Program-made: the position numbers and the translations under genes
The notes under the pieces: model-generated
Seen by the model: the letters and a program-made list of their open reading frames with translations, nothing else
Database searches by the model: none
Told to the model about the DNA's origin: nothing
Shown here: positions 7,648-15,475 of the stretch, piece after piece
Numbering within the stretch: position 1 is the first letter of the stretch
How the letters are laid out: every line of letters begins with the position of its first letter
Assembly (NCBI GenBank): GCA_965249595.1
Contig: OZ252242.1
Coordinates: 1,054,001 to 1,118,000, forward strand
Direction of reading: 5' to 3'
Source of the DNA: VXNJ01 sp965249595
Lineage (GTDB): Bacteria; Chloroflexota; UBA11872; VXNJ01
Length of the DNA stretch: 64,000 nt

Positions 7648-8514
7648 TTAGACACCCCAGTCGCGGGGGTAACGGAATTCGCGTTCGATGGTTCGGTCCG
7701 ACAGCTTGGCAATCACCGGTGGACGACGCTTGAATTGATTGGCCCGGATCTTGCTGACGATCTGGTCTACGAAAGACGGATCGAGGCCGGCGGCGATGGC
7801 TTCGGCGGGCAGATAACGCCGGTCGACCAACAGCGTGAGCAGGCGGTCTATGTCGCGATAGCTTAGGCCCAATTCGTCCTCGTCGGTTTGGCCTTCCCAG
7901 AGATCGGCGCTGGGCGGTTTGGAGGTGATCGCGGCCGGCGTGCCCAAGGCCTCGGCCAATTCAAAAACCTGGGTCTTGAATAGATCACCCAGCGGATTGA
8001 CGGCGCTGGCCATATCGCCGTGCAGGGTTCCATAGCCGAGCAGCAGTTCGGTCTTATTCGACGTTCCAATCACCAACGCGTTAACGTGGGCCGAGACGTC
8101 GTAGACCACGCTCATGCGCGTTCGCGCCATCACGTTGCCGCGGCGCAGATTGCCCATGTCCGGATTGGCCGAAAAATACGGCTCAACCATCGGTGTTATA
8201 TCGCATACCTCGGCCGCAATCCCCAACTGTGAGGCCAGCAACTGGGCGTGGCCCAGACTGTCGGGATTGCTCTGTCGATAGGGCATCATCACCGCGGTCA
8301 CGTTGGCGGTGCCTAGGGCCTTGGCCGTGATGATCGCCGAAAGGGCCGAATCGATTCCGCCGGAGAGGGCGATAACCGCCCGCTCGAAACCGACCTTGAC
8401 CACCTGATTGCGAACAAACCCGACCAGGACCTGTTCGGCCAATGCGTCATCGAGCTGCAGGGCGCGATCAAGATTGGCGACGAATTCGCCATCAACCGAT
8501 GCGAACTGACTCAT
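7648..8514 (-). CDS. nadE: NAD+ synthetase, stand-alone synthetase domain
   Basis: The 288 residues are an N-type ATP pyrophosphatase that amidates nicotinate adenine dinucleotide to NAD+. The PP-loop SGGIDSAL is at 51-58. GTSNKTELLLGYGTLHGD in the middle and the C-terminal FKRRPPVIAKLSDRTIEREF segment match NadE. The length equals ammonia-dependent NadE, but the adjacent gene upstream encodes the amidase (glutaminase) half found fused in glutamine-dependent NadE, and the two overlap by 4 bases. They probably work together as a split glutamine-dependent enzyme. Confidence 0.93.
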   Translation of the reverse strand: MSQFASVDGEFVANLDRALQLDDALAEQVLVGFVRNQVVKVGFERAVIALSGGIDSALSAIITAKALGTANVTAVMMPYRQSNPDSLGHAQLLASQLGIAAEVCDITPMVEPYFSANPDMGNLRRGNVMARTRMSVVYDVSAHVNALVIGTSNKTELLLGYGTLHGDMASAVNPLGDLFKTQVFELAEALGTPAAITSKPPSADLWEGQTDEDELGLSYRDIDRLLTLLVDRRYLPAEAIAAGLDPSFVDQIVSKIRANQFKRRPPVIAKLSDRTIEREFRYPRDWGV

Positions 8515-9365
8515 TGCATTCGATGCCGCTGGATGCGATCGAGCTCGCTCAAGGTGACGTGCAATTTCTCGTCCCGCCGCAGGGGTGATGCGATCCGCGC
8601 CCGGCGCAGGGCACCGTCGCTCAGGTTCGCCGCGATCAGGTCGGGCTCACCGGCGGCGGCGGTCAGTACCTCGCCATCCGGCCCCAACACCCTGGACCCA
8701 CCGTAAAAGTTGATGCCGTCCTCGTAACCAACGCGGTTGGCGAATGTCACGTAACTCACGAACATCTGGGCATAGACCCTGGTCAGATCGGCCCAGGTGC
8801 GCTCTGAACCCAGGACCTCCTTGGCGCCGGACACCCCGCGGCCGGGGCTGGCGGCCGGGGCATGGATGATATCGGCCCCATCGGCGGCGGCGATCGACGG
8901 AGCCGATGGATGCCAGAGGTCCTCGCAGATGAGGATCGCCTGTCGTCCAAATTTTGTATCGAAAGCGCGTATCCGCTCGCCGGCACTCAAGTAGCGACCT
9001 TCGTCGAACAGCCCATAGGTGACCAGATACACCTTGTGGTGGACATGGACGATCCGGCCATCCTCCAAATAGGCGCTGGCGATTCGGTACTGGTGATCGT
9101 CGGTATGTTCGACGAAGCCGACGATCAGCGAGATCGATTTCGATTCCTCGACAAGCCGGGCCAACGGCTCATCGTCGCGCGCCAGGCCGACCTGATAAGC
9201 CAGGTCTTCCAGCACATAGCCGGTTAAGGAGAGTTCGGGGAATACAAGCAGCTGGCAGCCATCGGCGCGGGCGCGATCGATCTGCTCAAGGTGCAGGGCC
9301 AGATTGCGATCGACGTTGCCCAGGGTGGGGTTTAGCTGGGCGATCCCCAGCCGCAGATCATTCAT
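8511..9365 (-). CDS. Carbon-nitrogen hydrolase, likely NAD synthetase glutaminase subunit
   Basis: This 284-residue nitrilase-superfamily amidase has the complete catalytic triad: E44 in FPELSLTGY, K111 in HHKVYLVTYG and C147 in LICEDLWHPS. The wording around each residue (PELSLTGY, K.YLPTYG-like, CEDLW) is that of the N-terminal glutaminase domain of glutamine-dependent NAD synthetase rather than a generic nitrilase. Its stop overlaps the nadE start (ATGA). It should release ammonia from glutamine for NadE. Confidence 0.87.
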   Translation of the reverse strand: MNDLRLGIAQLNPTLGNVDRNLALHLEQIDRARADGCQLLVFPELSLTGYVLEDLAYQVGLARDDEPLARLVEESKSISLIVGFVEHTDDHQYRIASAYLEDGRIVHVHHKVYLVTYGLFDEGRYLSAGERIRAFDTKFGRQAILICEDLWHPSAPSIAAADGADIIHAPAASPGRGVSGAKEVLGSERTWADLTRVYAQMFVSYVTFANRVGYEDGINFYGGSRVLGPDGEVLTAAAGEPDLIAANLSDGALRRARIASPLRRDEKLHVTLSELDRIQRHRMQ

Positions 9366-9388
9366 TGGTTGGCTAGCGAACTGAAAAG

Positions 9389-9823
9389 TCAGACATAGAC
9401 GACGATGTATTCGTCCTCGCGCCGTACCGGGAAAGTCGGGATCGAGGGATCCTCGTCCGGCAGGTTGGCCCCGTTGACGATGGCCGCGTCATAGCGACGG
9501 GCCCGCACCCGATGCGGATTAAAGTACGAGCGCCCGGTGCGGATCTCAAATTCCCAACCATGCCAGGGGCACATGATCACTTCCTTCTGCGCGGTCATGG
9601 ATATCTGTCGCGGCGCATCGCTCTCGGCGGTGACGTGCCCTCGCTGGTGTCCCTTGCACAGCGGAGCCGTCTTGTGCGGGCAACGATTGAGCAACGCGAA
9701 GTATTCCCCGCCCAGGTTAAAGACGCCGATCTCGATGCTGCCACAGGTAACGATGATCCGCGCCCCGTCGCCGAGTTCGTCGCTGCGGCAGACCACATGG
9801 GCCCGCTTGCCCTTCACTGTCAT
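9389..9823 (-). CDS. Rieske [2Fe-2S] protein
   Basis: The 144 residues form one Rieske domain. The ligands are C48 and H50 in RCPHKTAPLC, then C85 and H88 in MCPWHGW. The spacing of 34 residues between the two pairs is longer than the usual 15-17, so the cluster-binding loop carries an insert. There is no membrane anchor, so it would act as a soluble ferredoxin-like carrier or oxygenase component. Its ATG overlaps the stop of the upstream amidohydrolase by 4 bases, so the two are probably co-translated and may share a substrate pathway. Confidence 0.87.
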   Translation of the reverse strand: MTVKGKRAHVVCRSDELGDGARIIVTCGSIEIGVFNLGGEYFALLNRCPHKTAPLCKGHQRGHVTAESDAPRQISMTAQKEVIMCPWHGWEFEIRTGRSYFNPHRVRARRYDAAIVNGANLPDEDPSIPTFPVRREDEYIVVYV

Positions 9824-10947
9824 GAGAGACGGGGATAGGCCTTGAGCGCGTTTTGATAGAAGATCCGCTCCCGAATCTCGGCCGGGAAGGCCCGATATGC
9901 ATCATTGGGATCGTCCCAGTCCCAATGTGGATAGTCGGTGGCGTAAACGAGCGTCTCCTCGCCGCGGATCCACTCCAGGGTCTTTAACAGTTTCTCGCGG
10001 TCCTCGTCGTACTCGTACATCGGCTGGGTGGTGACGTGACAGTGCCTAAAGAAGATCTCGCTGGGCAGTTCCTTAATCCATGGAACCTGGTGGCGCAGGC
10101 CCTTCCAGCAGGCGTCCATCCGCCAGAGATAGTGCGGAAAGACGGTAAAACCGGACTCGGCGATCACCAGCCGCAGATCGGGAAATTTGCCGAATACGCC
10201 CTCGAAAATGAAGCTGGCCAGCTGGGGCAGATAGAAGCCCGGTTCGGCCATCCGGCGCTCGATGTAGTGGGTGGGAAATCCGGCCGAGGTCATATCGGAG
10301 TGGATGCCGGTGCCCTCACCACCCAGGTGCAGCTGCAGCGTGAGGTCATGCTTGGCGGCCGCCTCCCAGATCGGGTGGTACATCGGGTTGCCGAGCGGCC
10401 TTAACGATCCGGTGTTGATCTGAACCGCGACAATGCGGTCATCTTCGGCCAGGCGTTCAATTTCGGCGACCGCGCCCTGCGGGTCCAGCGGAACTATCGC
10501 CATTGCATAGCGCAGGCGATCGTCCCGATCCAGCCATTGTTCCCGCGTGTACTCGTTGAAGGCACGGCAGAGGATCGAACCGTACTGGGAATCCATGCCG
10601 GCGGCCTGGGCGTACATCTGGCCGCCGGTGAGGATCGCCAAATCGATGTCGTAGCGGTCGAGGAGGACATCCTGGCAGCGCTTGAGCGAGTTCTCACGGG
10701 TGCTGATGAACAGATCGGGGTAATCGAACGCCAGGTCGCCGCGTCCGCCGTTGACGCCGCCATTGTTCTGGACCGGATTAAATGACGGCTGCAGCCCGTA
10801 CCATTTCGTTCGCTCCAGATATTCGGCCGGTACGTAGGGGTAGAGCTCATCGTCCGTCGTATATCCGTGGTGCAGGTCGCTGTCGATGATCCTGGTGGCC
10901 AGTTTTCGGCGTTTGCCGCTATCTACCGCCGCACTCGTAACTGCCAT
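9820..10947 (-). CDS. Amidohydrolase-superfamily (amidohydrolase_2) protein
   Basis: This is a metal-dependent TIM-barrel enzyme of the amidohydrolase_2 group, which includes decarboxylases and hydrolases of aromatic ring-cleavage products. The N-terminal metal motif reads IIDSDLHHG (D.H type), and the C-terminal active-site Asp is in YATDYPHWD. I start at the ATG at 10947 because GGAG lies upstream in AGGAGCGGGTGGAA; an in-frame GTG at 11004 would add 19 residues of poor quality. It is the second gene of a minus-strand run and overlaps the Rieske gene. The substrate is unknown. Confidence 0.86.
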   Translation of the reverse strand: MAVTSAAVDSGKRRKLATRIIDSDLHHGYTTDDELYPYVPAEYLERTKWYGLQPSFNPVQNNGGVNGGRGDLAFDYPDLFISTRENSLKRCQDVLLDRYDIDLAILTGGQMYAQAAGMDSQYGSILCRAFNEYTREQWLDRDDRLRYAMAIVPLDPQGAVAEIERLAEDDRIVAVQINTGSLRPLGNPMYHPIWEAAAKHDLTLQLHLGGEGTGIHSDMTSAGFPTHYIERRMAEPGFYLPQLASFIFEGVFGKFPDLRLVIAESGFTVFPHYLWRMDACWKGLRHQVPWIKELPSEIFFRHCHVTTQPMYEYDEDREKLLKTLEWIRGEETLVYATDYPHWDWDDPNDAYRAFPAEIRERIFYQNALKAYPRLS

Positions 10948-11052
10948 TTCCACCCGCTCCTGCTGCCGGCCAACTGCGGCATGGCCCACACTGAGCTGCC
11001 GCACTTTTGATTATCAATATCCGTCAGCGCCGCCGCTGGACCGAATCGGCGA

Positions 11053-11907
11053 TTAAGGCAAGCGGTAGGCCTGCGCGGCATTGCCGCCAAAGACAGCCGT
11101 TTGCTCGCTCTCCGTTAAGGGGCCGATCGCCTCACTCATCATCTCGAAATTGGCGCGGTAGCTGTCTGCAAACAGGGAAACTGGCCAGTCCGAACCCCAC
11201 AGCAGCCGGCCGCTGCCAAAGTTATCGAACATGTATCTGATGGGCGGCTCCAGAAGCTGCGGCGTGGGATTGGGACCGGCCTCAGTGAGCATGCCGGATA
11301 GCTTGAATTCGATGTTGGGGATGTCAACCAGCGGTGCCATCAGCTCGGCCCAAGGTTCAAAGTATCCGGGCAAGCTGGTCTGTGGCTTGGCCAGATGATC
11401 TAGAACAAAGTTCTGATCCGGGAATGACCGGCAAAGCTCAGGCACGTCTTTAAGGTCGCCCAGTTTGATCAACAGATCCATGATTAGCCCATCGCGAGCG
11501 GCCAGGCGGGCGATTCCGGCCCGGATGTCCGGGCGTTGGAGGAAGTCGGGATCCGGTTCGTCTTGAGAATTTAGGCGCAGACCGCGGAATTTTTCAAACC
11601 GCGAGAAGCGGTCAAGGTAGCGATCCACCTCCTGCCCGTCCAACGGTGCCCAGCCGATAACCGCGGCGATGGTGCCTGACCGCTCGGCCTGCTCCATCCA
11701 ATAAAGCTGATCGGCCTCTTCGTGCCAGGCTTCGACCAGCACCGAACGCTTGGTGCCAACGCTGGCAAACGTCTCCTCCATGCGCGCCACATCGAAATCA
11801 GCAATCGGTGCACCGCCGGCCTGGCGCATCGAGTCCGAGAGCCAATTGAGGTTGGATTCGTCGATAAGCCAGAGATGATGATGGCTGTCTGTCAGGTCGA
11901 CGGTCAT
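11053..11907 (-). CDS. Amidohydrolase-superfamily lactonase-like protein (COG3618 type)
   Basis: The 284 residues form a second, distinct TIM-barrel amidohydrolase. The N-terminal TDSHHHLW motif, the central LDHLAKP and the C-terminal WGSDWPV match the COG3618 group, whose known members hydrolyse sugar lactones or sulfomuconolactone. Length and motif order are normal. It is first in the minus-strand run leading to the other amidohydrolase, Rieske and NAD genes, 105 bases upstream of the next gene. Confidence 0.88.
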   Translation of the reverse strand: MTVDLTDSHHHLWLIDESNLNWLSDSMRQAGGAPIADFDVARMEETFASVGTKRSVLVEAWHEEADQLYWMEQAERSGTIAAVIGWAPLDGQEVDRYLDRFSRFEKFRGLRLNSQDEPDPDFLQRPDIRAGIARLAARDGLIMDLLIKLGDLKDVPELCRSFPDQNFVLDHLAKPQTSLPGYFEPWAELMAPLVDIPNIEFKLSGMLTEAGPNPTPQLLEPPIRYMFDNFGSGRLLWGSDWPVSLFADSYRANFEMMSEAIGPLTESEQTAVFGGNAAQAYRLP

Positions 11908-11982
11908 AAGGCACGCTCCATTTCAATCGGCGCCCGCGGCGGTTGATCGATTTTTTCTACCAGGGGGCGCTAGCGACTGCGG

Positions 11983-12066
11983 CGGAGAGGGTGGGATTCG
12001 AACCCACGAGGGTATTACCCTACACGCTTTCCAGGCGTGCGCACTAGTCCACTATGCGACCTCTCC
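11983..12066 (-). tRNA. tRNA-Ser (anticodon GGA)
   Basis: On the minus strand the acceptor stem GGAGAGG (12066-12060) pairs with CCTCTCC (11990-11984), with discriminator G. The anticodon stem CACGC/GCGTG encloses loop CTGGAAA, giving anticodon GGA for UCC and UCU. A long variable arm (GTAGGGTAATACCCT) is present, as required for serine. CCA is not encoded (the next bases are CCG). The 3' flank is shared with the neighbouring tRNA-Ser. Confidence 0.95.
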
Positions 12067-12122
12067 CAGGATTGGAGCGGGCCGCCGCACGGGCAGCGAG
12101 CTGGGCTGGCCAGCGACTGCGG

Positions 12123-12211
12123 CGGAGAGGGTGGGATTCGAACCCACGTGGCGCTTACCACGCCTATCCGTTTTCGAGACGGACCCCTTATGACCACTCG
12201 GGCACCTCTCC
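12123..12211 (-). tRNA. tRNA-Ser (anticodon CGA)
   Basis: The acceptor stem GGAGAGG (12211-12205) pairs with CCTCTCC (12130-12124). The anticodon stem TCCGT/ACGGA closes loop CTCGAAA, giving anticodon CGA for UCG. The variable arm is long, as in class II tRNAs. The 3' end reads GCCGCA, so CCA must be added after transcription. The last part of the gene and its flank are identical to the tRNA-Ser(GGA) copy, which points to tandem duplication. Confidence 0.95.
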
Positions 12212-12533
12212 CTTGCATATTGGGAGCTGCCCGCTCCAAGTTGGCCTGGACCCGATCTTGCGGTTCCAGGTGCAATGTTAAACCGGTGTTGTAGGGGCCA
12301 TCTGAGCAATCTGTCAGGCCGGATTTCCGGCCCGACGGCCGCGACGAGCGATTGCGGCCTGTTCGAGTATCGACGGAGAACGGATTTGCCAATTGCCGAC
12401 CAAGATTCGAAATCAAACTCCGGCGTCTAGGTGGCTACCGCGCCGGCGACCGGGCAAATCCTATCGCTAGCTGACAGATTGTTCAAATAAGCCACCTCCT
12501 AAGATTGGCGACTTGCCGATCAATGAGAAATTA
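12212..12533. other. Non-coding stretch
   Basis: These 322 bases between the tRNA-Ser pair and the DCC gene show no gene or recognisable RNA. They must contain the tRNA promoter on the minus strand and the DCC gene promoter on the plus strand, but I see no clear consensus boxes. Confidence 0.45.
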
Positions 12534-13010
12534 ATGATGAAGCCATCCGATGAGAGCCCCTCGGCGCCTCGCGCTGCCGGGCCCGAAAAGCCCCGGCCCC
12601 TCCAACTGCCGTTCGGCAGGACCGGCGGCTCGGTGCGGACGCCGATGGTGATATACGACGGCGAATGTGGGTTCTGCCGCTGGTCGGCGGCCACGATCGC
12701 GCGCCTTGACCAGGCTGGCAATTTGGCAATCGCGCCGGCTCAGGATCCGCAGCCGGCGGCGATCGTGGAACGGTTTGGCGAAATTGGCGGGGCCGGTTCA
12801 ATCCGCCTGTTTGACGGGTCGATGCTGCACAGCGGGGCCGCAGCCCTCTTAGAAATCGCCGGTCAGATTAGCTGCCTGCGCCACATTGCGGTGATCGTCG
12901 AATTTGTCGGGCTGGGTCCGGTGCTTGATGCGGCTTACCGAGGATTTGCACCGCGTCGCGGTCGTGCCGCCGGTTTGCTCTCGCGTTCGGAAATTACCCG
13001 CCGCTTATGA
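12534..13010 (+). CDS. Thiol-disulfide oxidoreductase DCC family (DUF393) protein
   Basis: The family mark VIYDGECGFCRW is at residues 39-50, giving a CxxC pair at C45 and C48. The rest follows the DUF393 pattern of about 120 residues, ending near a Y-R-F-A segment. The first 35 residues are proline-rich and not part of the domain. The start is the first of two adjacent ATGs; a TTG at 12513 is possible. Molecular function is poorly known; a redox role is inferred from CxxC. It ends convergently, overlapping the Yip1 gene by 6 bases. Confidence 0.84.
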   Translation: MMKPSDESPSAPRAAGPEKPRPLQLPFGRTGGSVRTPMVIYDGECGFCRWSAATIARLDQAGNLAIAPAQDPQPAAIVERFGEIGGAGSIRLFDGSMLHSGAAALLEIAGQISCLRHIAVIVEFVGLGPVLDAAYRGFAPRRGRAAGLLSRSEITRRL

Positions 13011-13547
13011 AAATGCGGCGCCCAATGCCGTCCAAACCACCAATTGCAGCAAGGCCCAGATGATCCACGGCGGCAGCACTGCCAAAAGGGAAAACACCAG
13101 CGAAGTGCGGGCGGCATAGCCGACGCCTACTGCCGCTGCCAGCGGCGCCCAGACCGTGGCTATCGCCCAGATGCCAAATGTCCAGTCGGTCCACACCATG
13201 GCCAGTTGCACGAGACCGGTGGCGTGGGCCACCCCCACCGTTCCCAAGATCGTGCCGATACTGCCGCGACCAGGTCCGATGATGTCGGCGATCAAGTGCA
13301 CCAGGAACCCAACCAGCAACCAGCCGACTAGGGCGATGGCGATGCCAATCGCCAGGTTGCCGGCCAATTCCTCCCAGGCGAAATGGCGCCCGATGCTGCG
13401 CCCGAGCACCCCGCTGATACCGGATAGCGCGACGAGCGGGACCCCGACCCGCCACAATCGTCCATCGCCAAGCAGTAGCGTCCAGGCTGATGGCGAGAGG
13501 AAGGCCGCCCGAAGCAGCAGGGCGGGCAGGGAATGTGCCCAGGGCAC
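13005..13547 (-). CDS. Yip1-domain-like integral membrane protein
   Basis: The 180-residue protein has about five hydrophobic helices. The segment HLIADIIGPGRGSIGTILGTVG followed by a long hydrophobic C-terminal half fits the bacterial Yip1 (YIP1 family) pattern, where a glycine-rich loop precedes the third helix. Function is unknown in bacteria. It lies 5 bases after the aldo/keto reductase and seems to be the last gene of the minus-strand run that starts at 19172. Confidence 0.65.
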   Translation of the reverse strand: MPWAHSLPALLLRAAFLSPSAWTLLLGDGRLWRVGVPLVALSGISGVLGRSIGRHFAWEELAGNLAIGIAIALVGWLLVGFLVHLIADIIGPGRGSIGTILGTVGVAHATGLVQLAMVWTDWTFGIWAIATVWAPLAAAVGVGYAARTSLVFSLLAVLPPWIIWALLQLVVWTALGAAFS

Positions 13548-13552
13548 GCTAG

Positions 13553-14575
13553 CTAACTAGTTTCCAAGTCATGGGCGATCCGCATCATCGTCTCGCGGAT
13601 CGGCAGGTCGTACGGACACTTTGATTCGCAGATCGGTTGGGTCTGGCAGGGCTCGTGACCGGCGCACCGGTCGACGCTGGCAATTGCTTCGGACCAGGCT
13701 TCGCGTCCGGCCTGAGAGAAAACATCGTTGCGCCATAGCGTTTCGGCCATCATCGCTTCCGGCACCTCGATTCCTACCGGGCAGCTGCAGTAATTGCAGC
13801 GGCGGCAGAGGTTTGCACCGTAGGTATCGGCCAGCTTGGCGAGTTCGACGATCTCCGGCGGCTCGACTGCCCTTTCCAGGTTGGCGATGTTCTCATCGAC
13901 GATTTCTGGCGTGGGCAGGCCGCTTACGACAACATTCGGGCGGTTGCTTTCGACGTAGCGCAGGAAGGATCGGTATTCCGTCGTCAAACCCGAACCGGTA
14001 GGGCGCATCGCCAAGGTGCCCACATCGAGCCGACGGGCGGTTGGCATCAGTTCGGTGGCGGCGAACGGTTGAATCGGGTTGAGGTGAAATAAGACCGTAT
14101 CGAACTCTTCGGTCTGGAGCCATTCGGCCAATTTTTCCGGTCGGTGACCGGTTATGCCAACGTAGCGAACATGGCCGTCGCCTTGGGCTCGGCGGGCCGC
14201 TTCGAGCGCTCCTCCGGGAGCCATCACCGCGTCGAAATCGCCCGGAGAGTTTACGTAGTGCAATTGCAATAAATCGATTGCTCCGCAATCGAGCCGCTGT
14301 CGACTTTCCTCAATTTCCGATGAAACGGCCGCCGCGTCGCGTTTGTTGGTCTTAGTCGCGATAAAAGCCCTGTCGCGTCGCGCTCCGAGGGCCCGGCCGA
14401 GCTTTATTTCAGCGTCTCCGTAGGCTCGTGCGCAGTCAAAGTAGGTGATGCCGCGATCGAGGGCGTGCCCGACCGCCGCGTCGGTGTCAGCCTGCGAAAG
14501 ATTGCGGAACCACATCGTGCCGCAGCCGAGGTGACTTACCAGTTCCTCGGTGCGACCAAGGCGGACCATGCGCAT
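13553..14575 (-). CDS. Aldo/keto reductase with C-terminal Fe-S motif
   Basis: This NADPH-type aldo/keto reductase of 340 residues has the catalytic tetrad: D47 and Y52 in YFDCARAYG, K75 in ATKTNK and H106 in LQLHYV. After the barrel a cysteine-rich tail follows, with C257, C260, C263 and C265 in CRRCNYCSCP, then C304, C310, C316 and C320 ending in CESKCPYDLP. This is the ferredoxin-like extension of the predicted-oxidoreductase AKR subgroup and should bind one 4Fe-4S cluster. The substrate is unknown. It is 24 bases downstream of the DUF4392 gene. Confidence 0.88.
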   Translation of the reverse strand: MRMVRLGRTEELVSHLGCGTMWFRNLSQADTDAAVGHALDRGITYFDCARAYGDAEIKLGRALGARRDRAFIATKTNKRDAAAVSSEIEESRQRLDCGAIDLLQLHYVNSPGDFDAVMAPGGALEAARRAQGDGHVRYVGITGHRPEKLAEWLQTEEFDTVLFHLNPIQPFAATELMPTARRLDVGTLAMRPTGSGLTTEYRSFLRYVESNRPNVVVSGLPTPEIVDENIANLERAVEPPEIVELAKLADTYGANLCRRCNYCSCPVGIEVPEAMMAETLWRNDVFSQAGREAWSEAIASVDRCAGHEPCQTQPICESKCPYDLPIRETMMRIAHDLETS

Positions 14576-14599
14576 TAGTCAGCTATTCCTGTTGGCACA

Positions 14600-15475
14600 T
14601 CAATGATCTCCACTAACGGTCTGCTCCGCTTGGATCAACGCTTCAATGATCTCGATTTCAGCGGTGAACGGGCGCCCGTCAACTTTCGGCTCGCACCGCC
14701 CCGAGGATCCATCAACCGCCCCTAGGGCGTGCAGTTCTTCCAATCTGGCTAACGCTTCGGCGGGCTCGGGCAATACTTTGGCCGCGGGTCGTCCCTGGCG
14801 CCAGGCGATCGCCGCCGCCAGGGCATAGCCGCCCCAGTTGGAGATCGATGCGACGATCAGTTCGTCGACGATAGAAGCCGCCGGCCAAAGGGTGACCGAT
14901 CGCTGCCGCAGGGCATCGGCCAATCTTCCAAAGCCAACTTCATTGCCGCCGTCACCGATTGCAAAACTGGCCAATCCGGGCCTGATCAGGTGGTCGGTAC
15001 GCGCCGTGACGTTGGTCAGGTCCACGCCGTGCATCGAGTAATAGCGACCGTCGCCGGACCGGCCGCAGCGTTCGATAAAACCGACCACGCTCGGATTGAA
15101 CTGGCCGATCAAGTTTTGCGCCCAAGCAGCCGACTGGTCATCGCCGCCGATCGGCATGGCCACCACCGGTATACGGTCGCCCATCGCCGCGGCCACTACC
15201 GCAGAGGTGGGTTGATCGCACACCACGGTCACTGCGCCGCCATTTCCCAAAACCGCATCAGCGATGGCCCGCGCCCCGGGCGGGCCGTCAGTCTCCGGCG
15301 CTCCATTGACTAAAAAACCGGTCACCAGCAGCAATCGGGTATCGCCTCGGGCCAGCCAGCCAGCCACTCGGTGGAGGTAGCCTGGCTCCAACAGTGGGAT
15401 GATGGTCGAGATTCTTCGTCGATCTTGCTGACAAACCAAAGCCTCGGCCAATTTGGAGCGTTGGGCGACCCTCAC
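14600..15475 (-). CDS. Glutamate cyclase domain (DUF4392) protein
   Basis: The 291 residues match the DUF4392/D-glutamate cyclase family. The N-terminal VTGFLVNGAPETDGPPGA segment (near 52-69) and IGDGGNEVGFGRL in the middle are the conserved stretches. In eukaryotes this domain converts D-glutamate to 5-oxoproline; bacterial members may act on related amino acids. The GTG start overlaps the stop of the upstream Ldh-family gene by 4 bases, which suggests they serve one pathway. Confidence 0.8.
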   Translation of the reverse strand: MRVAQRSKLAEALVCQQDRRRISTIIPLLEPGYLHRVAGWLARGDTRLLLVTGFLVNGAPETDGPPGARAIADAVLGNGGAVTVVCDQPTSAVVAAAMGDRIPVVAMPIGGDDQSAAWAQNLIGQFNPSVVGFIERCGRSGDGRYYSMHGVDLTNVTARTDHLIRPGLASFAIGDGGNEVGFGRLADALRQRSVTLWPAASIVDELIVASISNWGGYALAAAIAWRQGRPAAKVLPEPAEALARLEELHALGAVDGSSGRCEPKVDGRPFTAEIEIIEALIQAEQTVSGDH

